Assembly: GCA_030407085.1 (NCBI GenBank)
Contig: CM059582.1
Span: forward strand, 51,969,001 to 52,033,000
Direction of reading: 5' to 3'
DNA from: Trichopria drosophilae
Taxonomy: Eukaryota; Arthropoda; Insecta; Hymenoptera; Diapriidae
DNA length: 64,000 nucleotides
Shown: piece by piece, positions 12,098 through 26,304 of the stretch
Numbering within the stretch: the stretch's first letter is position 1
Layout: each line of letters begins with the position of its first letter
Position numbers and translations under genes: made by a program
The notes under the pieces: model-generated
Told to the model about the DNA's origin: nothing
The model's database searches: none
What the model saw: only the letters and a program-made list of their open reading frames with translations

Positions 12098-15000
12098 CTG
12101 AAAGGAAACTTGAATATATTCGTAGAGAGAATGACTCACTTTATGTTGATAAAATAGAATTATGCATCTTTCATTACATGCTGCATGTGTACATTAAACC
12201 ATTCGCTGGTATTTTGTTAATTTTTTAGTACTGTTATATCAATCGATCTCTACACGATCATTCGTAGATCGTAAAAACGCAACAGTTGGCATTTATTACT
12301 CGACCGTTAGCTATTGTAGGAAAACTAAGGGCACTGTCATGCGCAAATAATGACTTATTACGTGTTATGTAAAAAAGTAATAACCTAGGATGTCAGAATA
12401 TTTAAGATAAATCTACACTATCCTCAATTTCACACTTTTTTTCTTTGTCCCAGTTTTAGCTACAATTACTTAGTCAGGCTGCGTGCAGAGAAAATTATTA
12501 TAATTAATATTATATATGGGACATCTGTATGTAAACTGTTAATTTTTATGCTTGTGTTACCTCCAGGCAGTATGCAGGATGGAAAACGATTTTCAAAATT
12601 GAAATTTCTTAATAGGTCAATACTTTTTACCGTCTGCAACTATATCATATTGGCAGAGAAATGGTGATTGTCCATATGCTCGAGAAGGGAAGGCTGTTTG
12701 ATAATAATGCTAAATATAATTCCACAATAAATCGTTATGAAAGGAATGAAAATTGATAGTCATTGTAATACATTACGCTTGCGAATAATTTTATAAATAA
12801 TTGATCTTACATCTTAGCAAGGCAGTAATATATATCATGTTTATAGTTTGGTTATTTTTCATTATAATGAAATAGATATTAATTAAGATATTCTATCCAT
12901 AATAACTCATACATTATGATAAAATATCGTTATATTTCAACTCATTCTGAATAATTAGTTTTGTATAGTAAGTTTCTGTCAATATGAAAAAAAATGTAGA
13001 TTCATCAGAATAAATATCGAATTACAATATATTTGCCACTATTTTAAAATTTGTAAACTTTGAGATTTTTGTTAAAAGGAATAAACTACTCCCTAATTTT
13101 TCCAAACTTTTTTCTGAATATGGCTGTTTTGATTTTGATTGTTTTAGTTTAGGATTATTTCTATATAATATAAGTTATCCCTATCACAAGAGGCATAGTG
13201 GACAACGTTCCAGGACTAGTATAATTATTGCAGTGGACGTTTTTAAATTTCGAATAAAATGTTTCACTCCAACACTAGAGAATACAGCAATAATTTTAAA
13301 TAAATATATTGTATTAAATATTTTCGCTGAATCTAAACAATTAATACTATGTATTAAATTTTAAACTTATGGATCGTTTAGTGTAATTCGTGTTTACGTT
13401 TTGATTCACCGATCTGTGTAAATAATCATTGACATGGAGTACACTATAAACATTTCACTTCATTCATATGAGTATTCGATGATTATTGCCTCCAACGCTA
13501 TATAGACTACATATGAGTAAAGTCTTAATGAAGAAAGTGTAAACAAATCGTTACTATCTTAATGTAAATGATTTAGAAAGTTTCACTTCTCAGCATTTCA
13601 ATGTATTCCGATAAATGCGCATAAGAAATACTATTGATGACGTGTCCATTAGTAATCAACTGACGATCTAAATGTTTTAATTGGTTCAATAATTTATTAA
13701 CATTTATAACATTCTCAGACATTAGTTTACCCTTTTCAAGTGAAGTGCTCAAATATGGAAATTTCTATATTCCGCTGCTCCCATCTTACATGTGAGTTTC
13801 ATTTTCACACTGAATTTCACATTTCTTCATTGTACTGACAAATATATGGCCAGCCGTTGTAGATAATTTATCCTTAAAAATGAGACCTTTAAGTATCCAT
13901 ATTTTGCTTATAATAAATTTCTAATACTATCTTGATATTTGGTTATTAGATACATCATATTGAAAAGAAATGGTAAATTTCCTCAAGTATCTAGTGTAAA
14001 TATAAGTCGTTATATATTTTAAGCAAATTATCTCCTTAATCATAGTTTAACTGTAGGATTGATCAGTTCAGGCCCCTAACATATGCCCTTCATTTAGAAA
14101 AATAACAACAATTTTATTAATAAATATACCACACAATTGTTGGAAAAAATTAATGAAAAGGGAGAACAGTTCAATACGAATAGGATCGCCAACAGAATCC
14201 GCTTGTAAAATACGGATTTATAATATATAAATATTTAGTCTTTTCATTTGTCACACTGATTACAGGAATTAATGTATATGAGCATATCTCCAGCACTTTT
14301 AAACATTAACATGACATGCGTTTTGATACCTTAAAAATCATAGAAATAAATATGTGACATCATATTTTGGCAGATTATAGTGCCTCTTATATGTCCTTAA
14401 TGAGTGTTCGACATTAGAATCATGAACGAATTAAATCCCGAATTCGCAAGTGTCGAATTTGACAATGTTTTTTGCGCGACAATTGTGTTTTTTTCAACAT
14501 TCACTATAATTCTTTTTTAACAAAACTTTGTGTGCTTTCGTGCTCACAGTATAAGTAGTTGAGATTGTATGGAAGTGAGAAATCACGACAACAAGGATGT
14601 GCCTTTCGTCAAAATAAAAGGAGGAACAATATTAAATGTCACTATATTAATATTTTGTTACTCCGTGAATAATAAGGAGTGGTTTAAGCACCCGCAAAAA
14701 TATGTGACGCATGTAGTTTACAAGTTTAGACCCCTCAAATATGGAAAATTGAAACGTGATTCGTCATAAAAATGTACATAATTTATTGGCACATGCTGAA
14801 TTTAGCTTTTAAAGGCTTAAAAGTTATTGTAAACTCTTCTTTTATAATAGAAGAGTATTCGGGAAATTTGTTAACTAACTGCATTCCTGATCTAGAAGCC
14901 ATAAACCACAACTGATAATATGACTTGCGAATGTCATGAATTTCAAATTATATCGCCTGTTTCAATATAAAGTGCAATAAATATGGTGTTATTTTGAATT

Positions 15001-15780
15001 GTTTAAGTAGTTTATTATTATTATTATTATTGTAATAAATGTTTATTTATTTTCAATTGTTTTCCAATTTCGACAACCGTGATAAAGAAATAAGAGGTTA
15101 GTATTTACACGAAAAGTATAAATACTCTATTTCTAAATTATCTTTCATTTGCTGATCTGAGATGGTTAAAAAATCCTCCATGTGAACATTTTGTCAAGTC
15201 TGAGAAAGGGTCGAATGCGGGATTACAAAAATGACTGTTTCGGAAAAAAGAAAGCAGTTGAACGAAGGAAGAGTCGGTTTTCGATTAAAAAAACCAAAAG
15301 GTGTTACTTGTCATGAGTTACAAAAAGACAACATTAATCGTAGAGTAACTCGGTCCATGCAGAGTTTTAATCTGTAATAAGTACTTTTCATTACTTAATT
15401 ATATTTATATTACTCAAATGTCTCTAATATATTTATTAAGTGAATTAATATGTAATGTTTATGTAGTAAGTATCTTTTGTAAACAAGCAGGAAATTCATT
15501 TTTGTAAAAGACTTTAAAAATAAAAACTGAAAAATAAATAGTTTGCCATTTGAATCAAATTCAAAATTTGAGGTTACTTTTGGCAAATCTTAAAAATGAG
15601 TAACGCGGGGTGTTTTATGATCGATACTGAAAACAAGAAAATCAATATTAAGCATGTGCCTTAAAAATCAAAATCAAAATTCCTGTACCTTAAAAGTTTA
15701 AATGTTCTAGAGATATGCCCATATACAACTTACTCTAACGAAAGGCAGTCTGCAAATAACTATTGTCGGTATGTAGTTAG
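12098..15780. other. AT-rich intergenic DNA
   Basis: No supported gene. Lys-rich open frames at 14569-14769 and about 15231-15377 are short and unsupported. An ATT microsatellite lies at about 15011-15032. Confidence 0.5.
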
Positions 15781-16014
15781 ACTAATAATGAGTTATATGA
15801 AACCACGAATCCAAGTATACAGGTTATATTCCCAAGAGCTGAAAGTGTAGTTGAACCCGACATACTACAAACGGTTTTGTATTGTGACGATTGTAATAAT
15901 CATGCAGTTGTTCCCACGCAATACGATTTCGTCCTGGGTTGTCCTCAGGAGCTCCTCAACACCTCCGGAACGTATTTTGCTACGTGGGATATCTATGACT
16001 TCAACGACTGTTAG
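15781..16014 (+). CDS. Candidate terminal exon or gene fragment, unrecognised
   Basis: An open frame without an ATG runs from 15781 to TAG at 16012-16014. A possible but weak acceptor (ATACAG) precedes 15823. The encoded chain is protein-like: four cysteines including Cys-x2-Cys, an Asn-Thr-Ser sequon, and aromatic/acidic motifs near the C-terminus, which ends in Cys. It is GC-richer than the surroundings. The minus strand is also open in the same codon register and has a better acceptor (CCTAACAG before 16008), so the coding strand is uncertain. No partner exon was found on either side. Confidence 0.25.
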   Translation, partial: TNNELYETTNPSIQVIFPRAESVVEPDILQTVLYCDDCNNHAVVPTQYDFVLGCPQELLNTSGTYFATWDIYDFNDC

Positions 16015-18978
16015 GACAGTTAGGCAATAAGATACTAAGGGTCAGCCGGCGTTAACTTTTTATAGGGATAGTAATCAGAAAATTTAGTAAATATATGGAG
16101 AGTTATAGCAAAACCAGTAGCATTAAATAAGTTGAATGTGTTCTGGTATTCACCCATAAAATCGGAATTGACATATATGATGAGTATTCTTAATTCAGTC
16201 AGACTACTAAAATCGTATGATTGTTCTTATCCTTGGAACACTTCCGTGTCATGACCATTTAAAGAACAGGGCAATGAACCACTTGTGAAGAGGCAGCATC
16301 ATCTGAGAGCAGGTCGCTGTGTCAAATACCCGGAGCAAGAAGGTAAGTGAATCGCAAGAGTACAATCCCTGCAACGACCTTGCGTTCTATCGAGTATCGC
16401 GTTTCAAATACCAAGACATTCCCTTTGCGATACACTCACTTGATTATTCAAGCGTCTCGTGCTTGCCCTCTTCTCTTGTTGGCATCTGCTGAATACGTCG
16501 CTGGGACCAATGTGTATATACGTATAGATATAGAGAAAGTTTCTTGTCTCTGAATCGAGGAGGTTGCATTTGTCAGTATCCCGCATGAGTGCACGAGAAG
16601 ACGCCTTCTACGGTTTAGCCGTTCGAAGCATTTGCATAATTACCATCACGTGCAAAAAAGGGACTTCGACTCGAAGCCACGATTGCGTATGATTAGAAAT
16701 GCGCATTAAGTAGCCTGGCATGAGCAGGTGGCGGCATGCCGTAATAATTTAGTTGACATTCATACTTCCGGCGGCTCTAGCATCAGCTACTGTACCAATT
16801 GATTAAGAATAACGTACGCATTTCAGAACTGTAATTCATGCTAAAAGAATGTTCGGTATTTAATTTTAATTCTAGCTTTGCAGTTTTCAATTTTTACTTT
16901 TGTTCTCCTCCAGCGTTTTGCCGCCTGAGGGTGATGTGAAATTTAATACATAGTTTTGAATTTCCCGATTCCACCAGGGTACAAGAAAATATCTTGCGAT
17001 TTTTGTTCTACGATTTATTATTGTCAGTTTATGTAAAACGTTGGGAACGATTAAGTAATACATTCTATGGATTGAAAGTTGTTATAAATTAATCGTATTA
17101 TGCATATGTACTTATTCCTTTTATGTATAACTACATACAGTAGACAATTTTGCATGTTTGCAACATTGCAACAAATAAATTTCAGCAACTCAATAGCGTT
17201 ACCGACTAATGTTAGTATAATAATGCTCGGCTAAGAATAGTTTTTGCAATACGTTGCAGATATTCTGGAATTTATAGTATTGATTTCTGACTCAATTACT
17301 TTAACTGAGCATTTTTTAACTTCCTACTGATAATGCATATTCTGATACCGACACAGAGTTATATGTTTAGTGCATTACATTGTGATGTCTTTATTAAATA
17401 GAACAATCTTTGTGTCCGATATATCTAGATCCAGCTGTAGTTCAGTAGTCCAGCTCATATGCCGACCGAGCGCCTGCAAGACCTGGAACCGACATACACG
17501 GGAAACTTGCGTCGTGAAAATTGCCGAACGTAACAATGCTGAGGTTATGAGAAACATTAAAATATTTGTTGGTGATTATTTACGGTTTGCAAATTTTCAG
17601 GAAATTCTCAACAAAGTTTGTTTTCCTGGCATTCTCCATGAAAAGTACACTCAGATAAATATGGCAGTATTTTAATACTAAACTTAGTGGTAATGTACAA
17701 TTAGTTTACCAACACTACTACAAGTAATATACATTGCTTCTACAATGGTGTCTAAAAGTACGTCTAGTGGTGTCTAATACTATACTTTCAGTAGTTGGTT
17801 GAGTAGTATTTTATATCACTGTGTTTTCTTACTGTTTGGCATTTAATACTTTAAATTTAAATCCGACGTGTTGTTGGGTCTCGCTCGTGAAATATATGAA
17901 GGTATGCGTGCGTGATAAGCGGTACGTTGTCGGAAAATTTGTAAGAAGACACCAGTTGGTTCTCAGGACGCGTGTATATGAAGGCACAATTTTTCACTCT
18001 TCGCGTGCAATTAAATATAATTTTGACAAAATTTAATTTAGTTGATTATTTGGGGCGTACCTGCATAGAATCTACCATATTTATTATAATTACGCCGTAA
18101 TTTAGTAATTTTAATTATCGTCGTCGAATTTATTTCAAATAAACGTGAGGAATTTATTTTAATTATTTTTATTAATATTTCATCATTTTTTTTACCTCAC
18201 ATGGTTAGACACTCAGTGTATATTTTCTGAAATATTTCAAACATGCACATAAAGTGTCTGTAATATATTTGCCGTAATTTTTATAATTCGAAACGTATCA
18301 AACACTCTTATTTGAGCATTACTACTAACTAGATAGTAGAATAAGGCACAGCCAACGGGTTTAGTTAATTTCACTAAATAGTGACCCAGAAAAATTAAGC
18401 AGGAAATGCTACTTTTTAAATACAATGAAAAAATTGACTTGACAAATTCAACTACCACTGAGAAGTTGAGTGCAGAGTAATTAAAAGATTTTTTGTTAAT
18501 ATAACTTTGTTGAGGTTGGTAATTTTACTATTTTTACTTCACTGAATATTATTTGCCCAGTAAACGAAAAAGTATTCCGAAAGATTGGTGATCAAGAAAT
18601 ACCATACTATGCATAAAACTTAAAAAAGCATGCAATAATATAATAAAAAAGCATTCGTCAACAGCTGCAGTAAAAATAATTCCATTGAAAATAATTTCCA
18701 TTTTATGCATGATACGGTGTGTATGAGTTGAGTGATTTCGAAACATTATTGACAGCTTGTAACGATAAGTTCCAGATGAAAATTTTTGTGAAATATTGTT
18801 ATTTTAAAAATACTTACTTCAAAATAAAGCGCATTTATTTATTTATTATCAAAACTTCAATAACCTTCATCGGCGTTAGTTGTCGCAAATAGTACAGGTT
18901 ATATTACCATCAGATCTGTTGTCGCAGAGTGATAACATCTGTCTATAATGCTGACCATTCTACCCATATACAAGGTGG
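16015..18978. other. Mixed-composition intergenic DNA
   Basis: A strong donor-like site AAG/GTAAGT lies at 16342/16343, after a TTTAAAG box at about 16258, and could mark a 5' untranslated exon. A GC-richer patch lies at 17420-17550. Neither gives a gene model. Confidence 0.4.
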
Positions 18979-19209
18979 ACGTCGGCCAGCGGGTGATAGG
19001 CATCCCATGTTGAAGAAGTAACTAGATCAGTCGACTAGTCGATTAAATCACGCGGTATTTAGGCCTTGTCGGCTTTGCTACAATTCTCTGTTTATTTATG
19101 CATTGCGAGGAACTAAAAGGCTTTAGCAAAACCTAATTACCACGGATTAATCGACTGATGATCTAGTTACTTCTTTCACATGAGATGCCTATGACCGGCT
19201 GGCCGACGT
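18979..19209. mobile_element. Inverted-repeat MITE
   Basis: The left arm (18979-19079) and right arm (19117-19209) are imperfect reverse complements starting ACGTCGGCCAG. They share blocks such as AAGAAGTAACTAGATCA and CAGTCGATTAA. No target duplication was identified. Confidence 0.75.
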
Positions 19210-22200
19210 ATAGTTCTATACTAGAGCTACATTAAGAACGTCAATCATGGCCATCATTTTTTTTCTGTCTCAAATAAAAAATGGAACTGTTTCATTGTCA
19301 AAACTTTCTTATAGTTACCTTAGGGTAATTTCTACTCGTGCTTTCGAATATTTTGTTTTCACGTAGGCTCGAAAATAATCCAGTCGTGATAGTCTGACCG
19401 AACGGGATTCTCCAACACAACTAGAATAACGTGGTTGGGTTTTGACTATAGCCCGCTCAGTATATTAAATCTCGTGGAGGGTGTAACGGAGGGTATATAT
19501 TGCTACTACATTTTGTCCCTAGAACTTTTTGGAATCTACTCCAGTAGTTCCGGCCTTCTATACAACAAATCTAATTGATATTGTATACAAAATATTTGTG
19601 TAATATAATAGACTAAAATATTTATTGAGTCAATTTTTCTTATAATTTCACATAGTTTTTTTTTCATTGTTTCTAAGGTTTCCCGATCCTGGTGAGTATT
19701 TGATACACGGGCAGTAATAGATACAGGGATATTTATTTTCTAATTTCTTCAGTGATAAATACGCCATATGCCCTATGCAACAAACTGGAAGATTCATCTA
19801 GAACTGAAGTTTCTCACATATTGCTTTTTTTTAGCTTTTAAATATTTTTAATGTTTGAACTTAAAACAGCAATTTTATACATGGATATTAAAGTATATCC
19901 TTCGGGAACATTTTAAAAAAATCCAGATCAACAGAAAAATTTTTTACAACCTGCAGCGACTTTTGACTTCAAGACGTTTGACGAAAAACTGTGCGGTAAA
20001 TTTTTGCCACATGCATATTCAGAACTTAGTTTAAGGTTAAAATAATATTGTGAAATTTACTATAGAATAATTGTTGCTATGGACAATACTCAATTTCATT
20101 ACATAAAAAAATATTTAAAGTGGCTACTTGATCGTAAAACTCCGGTCGTTCTGAAGTCAGATGTAATGTAAATTGTCCAATTGACCAATTATATGCACTA
20201 CACATCGAATGTATGTAGGATTTAATCACTATAAGTATTTATTTTTTCAGTATACTATTCTGTGTATAGTTAAGGATTGTGAATTAGTAAAAGGAACAAT
20301 ATTTATGATGAAATAGTAGATTTAGCGATTTTTTGTATCTCGTGTTTTAGTAAAACTGACCCTGTTAAAGTAAACTTTTATAAAATTTTCATCAGCTACT
20401 TTGTTTTCTTCGTGTGAAGAATTAGCAGCTCATATTTTCGGTTTTGAATATACAATTCTTCCATTTCATCCTGCACTACGCAACTTTATGACAGTGCTAA
20501 TAATTTATTGTAAACAAAGTACTGAATGAACAATACAAATTAAAATTTTAAAAAGAAAATTTGAAGATCATTAACATCATTAACATCATTTAATTAACGC
20601 AGTCGGAAGAAAAGTGCGCGAACATAGACTCCTCAAAATCATTAAAATTAATGTCCAAATGTCTATCATTACAGATAAGGTTACTAAGGATAAACAAATT
20701 AAATTATATATACCTATTTTTTCTGTACGCTTTAGTGTGCAACTACGCAAAGCCGATAGCAAAATTACTGTGCTGATAACTATAAACATGTGATACCATT
20801 TCCTGACGTGAGTGAGGCAAACTCGGTAACATTCTGCGAACAATATAAGAATATATACAGAAAACAACGTGTAGATTGTTAGAATATTTCTATAAAATAT
20901 AACTTGCACGGGTTTGAATTGTTACAAAGTTTTAATAATTGTTAATGCGTGACTTAATGTTCATTGAAAAAAAAAGGACTTGCTACTTCTAAAAAGGTTC
21001 ATTTAATGTCGAATTTATTCGTGTGTCGCGAAAACTGTAAAAAAGGACAAGAACGAATAACAATTTATTACGATATAATTAATACTCCTAGTATTATTAT
21101 TCCATTCGATAAAATTTGTTTCTTTATTACGATTTAATTCCTAGAATGCCAGTCATTTCTACTATTAAAATAAATGCCAAAGGCGGCGCATATACGCAGT
21201 CAGTAATTAAGCTAGAAATAATAAAGGTGTTTTTGTGACAATTTACATTTCTTTAAATTACATAACGAATACGCAATTTGCAATTTCATTGGAAATTAAA
21301 AGAGACGCATTAAAACTGAAATTGTGTGCTGAGGTTTATTTATTTTTATTGCTTAATTAACTAAGCGGTAACAGACGATTTTATTTAAATTGACCGGTTA
21401 AAACACTGCTATGGAGAACATATTATTTTCGATAAAAAAGTATTTACTAATTTTGGAACCAGTAACATGATTTGATCTGTTCCCTATTTCAGTAATGATA
21501 CATATTAATATAATTAGGAAATGCTCAGTCGCCGTTAAGTAATTAAATATTTCAATACGTGATTGTAAAAAAATATCCACGCAGGTTAAAAATAGTTATT
21601 ATTACTCGAGAAAAATAGTAGTTAATTAATAATGAAATATGTTTCATATGTTTTTTGTATTTCTTATTAATATTAAACGCTCTATAGATATTTTCAACTT
21701 CACATCTACACTTTACGTAGTAGTTGACGAATCAAAGAATTTTATAATCTGTCCTTATTTGAATAACAATAGTGCGTTAAAATTTGTTATCCTATTTACT
21801 GAAATAACCATTGTATTATTTCTATATCAAGAAACAAGTATTTTTCTTTTTTATTTATGCTTTCAATATTCTCCGGTATTGCATGTTACTAATGAAACAC
21901 ATAAATTGCAATTTAAATGTTGTGTATATCCGGTTGTGTTAAATTTACAGCATTGGTTTTTGAAAAAATGTGAAAACTAAAAATAATTTTAAAAATGAAA
22001 GAAAAGGATATGCATTGTTCTCACAGTCGCAATAAGTTCCGGATATCGATGAATTCTTCATAAAGTATATTGTTCAAATAAGTTAAGTTACGATAATATG
22101 AGTTTCAGAGCTGGTCTATTATCGGCTGGAAAAGTAATAAATTATTATAATGAAATTTACAGGCAGATCTTTCAATTTGTGACAAATTTGAAACACTTAA

Positions 22201-24635
22201 CTAACAGTTAATTTTTAGTAACTGTAGAATCTGATATAAGAAACTGAACGTTATCTACGACGTTAAGCGCATAAATTGTTGAATTGATAAATTACTTATT
22301 CCACAAGAAATGACGACCGAGATAAATTGCGGAATATGCTATTACTGGAAATGCATACAACAAAATAAAACTAAAAAATTCTCAGAAGAATACATAATAG
22401 AGGAAATAAACAACTTAAAACTAAAAATGAAAATATGTTTCCGCAAATGAGCTAAGTATCTTATTAAGAGAGAGGTTATATTATAACGCTAAATAACTAT
22501 AATTTTAAAAAGGTATTTGATATTACTCATTATATGAAATTTGTTCTCAGCTTAACAAGGAACGTTTAGTAAAGGTCGATAATGGATTCTTGTTTTGTTT
22601 TGCTTTTTGTGGAGTTGAGTCGAACATGTTAAATGTACGCATGCGGTATTAAAAAATTAGAGAAAGTCGGATACTTATTACCTATATGTGTTAAAAAATA
22701 CTAACTTCGTACGAATTAACCAACAGTGCATATTATCCGGCTTTCTCCTAATTTTCCGTTTGTGCCGCGTTGACTTCGCAAAAAAATAAGAAAAAATTAG
22801 AAAATTACTGAATGTGTTTTGTCCTGATATAGAAATGCTTAGATCTATATATGTATATGAGTAATTCCGCAATACTTTTAATATTTGGCTTTTAAAACAG
22901 CAACTAATGATGACATCATTAATTAATTTATTCCAAATATTGTGTGATGTGATGCTTTTTCGTCATTCACATCATAATTTACAGAAATTCTTGTCGCAAT
23001 ATATCCAGTTTTGAGTTTTACTGTCTAGTTTCCTTATTCATTTAACATCGGGAACAAGTAGATTAGACAGAAACAGGACTTACTTCCTACGAGGGAAGGT
23101 ATTAAAAAAGGTATTTTATATGTGCGAAGAAATTATTCTGTGGGGTGTCTACCACAAACTCGAAGTTTTAATAATAATAATAATATTGAATTATTGATTG
23201 GATATTATGGAATACCGTTGACTAAGCCAAGACTGCCATTAATGTGACTGCTTTAGAGTCTGACTCCCTTCTAGTACCAACTTTAAGTTACAGACTAACA
23301 AGTATTTACATTGTCCCAATTATTATAGCAATATGAATAGTTAACGATAGTTGCATTAGTTTTTCCTAACCGATCAGTAATATAAATATGACACATATAT
23401 AGATTGCTGTCTCTTAGAAGAAATTTGAATTTATCAGATTTGAATTTATTTCAAATTTTGAAATAAGTAAAGAAAAAATTAAAAGTGGCACCCCGAATGG
23501 AATACACATTATATGTAAGTATCCTATCGAAATTGACAAACTTAATTTTTCAAATCAGAATCATGTAAACAGTTAAAAGTGAATTGAATTACTTTGGTGT
23601 ATGTTGTTGCAAAATTGCAAACTTAAAACTTATAAACCACTAACGATAATGATAATTTCTCAGAAAGTCTAAAGGAAACGACTCCCTGCTATTAGCGCAG
23701 AAATTGATTTGAACGTCATAAAGCGTTTGTCATTTTATACACAAGACCACCGGTCCGCAATTAGTAAATTAACGATATAATACGTTAACGATCCCATACG
23801 GAATGAAATATTGCTTGTAATGACCAGATGCGAAACGGTTGTCCGCGGTCCAGAATTAATATTTTGCTACTACCGGGTACTCGTCTCCTTCTATACGTAA
23901 TTTCTACCATAAAATACTAGCGTAAGAGCAATTGGAAAGTAGAATTGTATATACAAACAAGCAGCGATTGAATTTAAATGCAATTTGCGGAACAAATCGA
24001 TGCGGAAACAACGGGCGTTAAGACTGTTTTCCTTCTAAGTTGAAATCACTTTCGTAACACTTGAATCATTCCTAGATACTTATAATTTAAGATGCGCTAC
24101 TTAAAGTGTCATTGTGGTATTAGAAAATGCCACATACATCATGACATCAAATCAAAATCCTACATTCTAATTAACCTTTATTTATATTTGACCTTTATCG
24201 GCGTGCATTTCCTTGAATGATTCGTCAAACTTCATCCTATTGACAGTAACAACAATTTTTATTATTGAATGGTTAAATCATTAACAACAATTTCGAAACA
24301 CATTTTAACAACCGATATATTTCGCAAATGGGCTTGTACATTGGTTTTCAATATCTTCTACAAAATGAATGATAACATCAAATAATAATCGAAGCGTATT
24401 TAAATTTTTATTGAGTTTATTCAGTATTCCAGTGGATTTCGACAAATATACTAAAAAATATACACAGAAAAAGCAAATTGAACTTCCCTTCATTACAATG
24501 TTTAATCATTAAGTCGTCCGAATGTTTCATGCAAGTAAAGGTAGATAGATAGTTGAAATATTAAAAATTTACCTTTATCTTTTACTTTAAACTTTTTCCT
24601 TTAAAACTAATTTCAGTGTGAATTATTGCAAAATG
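19210..24635. other. AT-rich intergenic DNA, nothing firm
   Basis: Open frames at 20586-20909 (-) and 21639-21980 (+) reach about 110 codons and are hydrophobic or Phe/Ile-rich, as expected of AT-rich random sequence. No splice or promoter support. Confidence 0.5.
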
Positions 24636-25040
24636 GCAATGGCTATTTTTGTATCAAGGGCGTAAAATGGAGTTCTACGCATCGACAATAGAGCCCGAGA
24701 GACGGCAAAGCCGGCTCGAGGTTCATGAGGGTGAAAATTCTACGCCTGAGATTCAAACATTGTTTTTTGATGCATAAGGCGTAAAATATGTTTCGACCCT
24801 CCGGTCGTAAACCGCGAATTATCGAGTCCTACGACAATCGAATAAAAAAATACATTATTGGTGACGGGCGAAATATCGATCTCCGATGAGTGTGATTGTT
24901 ACCCTCACTTCGCTCGAGCAACAAACTTCACAATCCTCGAAAATCGATAATTGCTCCCTTAGCACATAATTTAATATTACTCTTGCAAATGAGGGCGTAA
25001 AATGGTCATTTTTCGCCCACTGCCACAAAAATAATCATTT
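24636..25040. repeat. GGCGTAAAAT-family repeat with GC-rich insert
   Basis: It shares TATCAAGGGCGTAAAATGGA and CGTAAAATGGTCATTTTTCG with the copy at 7970-8560. The segment at 24690-24950 adds a GC-rich inverted part around ATCGATCTCCGATGA. Confidence 0.6.
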
Positions 25041-26048
25041 TCTTTCCATATGTGTTAAATTTGTTTTAAATATATATCTAATCTGTTCAATTAAAGCGCG
25101 TTTCATCAAACATATTATTGAAATGTCGTTTAAAATTATTTCTCATTTTATCAGTTTAGTCAATACTGTAATGATTTGCGCGAATATATGTTGAATTTAG
25201 GAATAAAATCACTCAGATTTATGACTAAAAACTAAATTCTCTGTCAGAATCGCTAACCTATATCTCAAATCACTTACGTTTTAAGCAATAAAATACTAAA
25301 TGTATTTGTTGTATATAACTAAGAGAACCATAAAAGAAAATTCATAATTTTGATTTATTCATAATTTTGAAAGATCCGCATAAAATTGTACGGAAGTTTA
25401 AAACATGTATAATTAGTAGCACGACCAAAAAAAACCGATAATATGTTTTATCCAGTACGGTTTTGACCTGCCACATTTTCATAAGAGAGATAACCATGGC
25501 ATATTTTTTCAACATAAATAATTATCTTTATTTGTTAAATAGATATTAAAAATCATCAGGCGATTGAAATGTCCTTTGCAATGAATGGATATCTCGCAAA
25601 TTTCAGTGTATTTCATTGAATTCGCTTAGAAAATAAGGGCGTTTTTCCATACCGGTTGACATCAGTAATTATTAACACAGGTTCAAAGTATATCTAAATT
25701 TGTTAGAGTCCAACATACATTCGCTAATTCTTCACAATCGCACTGAACAAACATTAAATTTGGGTTATGTTACTTAGTAATTGCTAAAATAAACGTATTC
25801 TGTAATCTCTATTATTATTGAATGTGACTAGTTCTGTTACCATGAATACTTGCTGTAAGGAAGCAATAAGTAAATTTTTATTTATATAAATGTGATGTAG
25901 AAAGTAATTAGATTTGGTAACAAAATTAATTTCACTCAGTCTACAATATGTAAACTATAATATTTTTCATGCAATGAGAAAATTTTTTTTTTTTTAAATT
26001 GCGGATTATCTTCAATGCGATATGCTCGTAACATACAGGTATGTCATA

Positions 26049-26304
26049 CTCTCTACATTTCTTGGAGTGAGAATTCCCTCTTTAATTAGTGAAAACCGAG
26101 CAACTTTTGTGAAAGAGTGAATATTAAACTCTTTAAGAACGAAAATTCACTCTTTCCTCCAGAGTTGTCAACTCCACGACTCGGATTTTCAATCTTGTTA
26201 GATTGAAATGTCACTCTTAAAAAGTTGAATATTCACTCTTTCACGAGAGTTGCTCGGTTGTCACTAACCACGGAGTGAATTCTCACTCCAAGAAATTTAG
26301 AGAG
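26049..26304. mobile_element. CTCTCT-ended MITE, copy 1
   Basis: The terminal inverted repeats CTCTCTACATTTCTTGGAGT and complement extend about 100 bases inward, and TA flanks each end. The interior is built of many CACTCTTT-type blocks in both orientations. There is no coding capacity. Confidence 0.8.

Noticed and set aside
20586..20909. 107-codon minus-strand frame with several hydrophobic stretches resembling a small membrane protein
   Set aside because: Leu/Ile/Phe-rich frames of this size arise by chance in AT-rich DNA. No start context, splice site or family match.
21639..21980. 113-codon plus-strand frame
   Set aside because: Composition is that of random AT-rich sequence; no motif.
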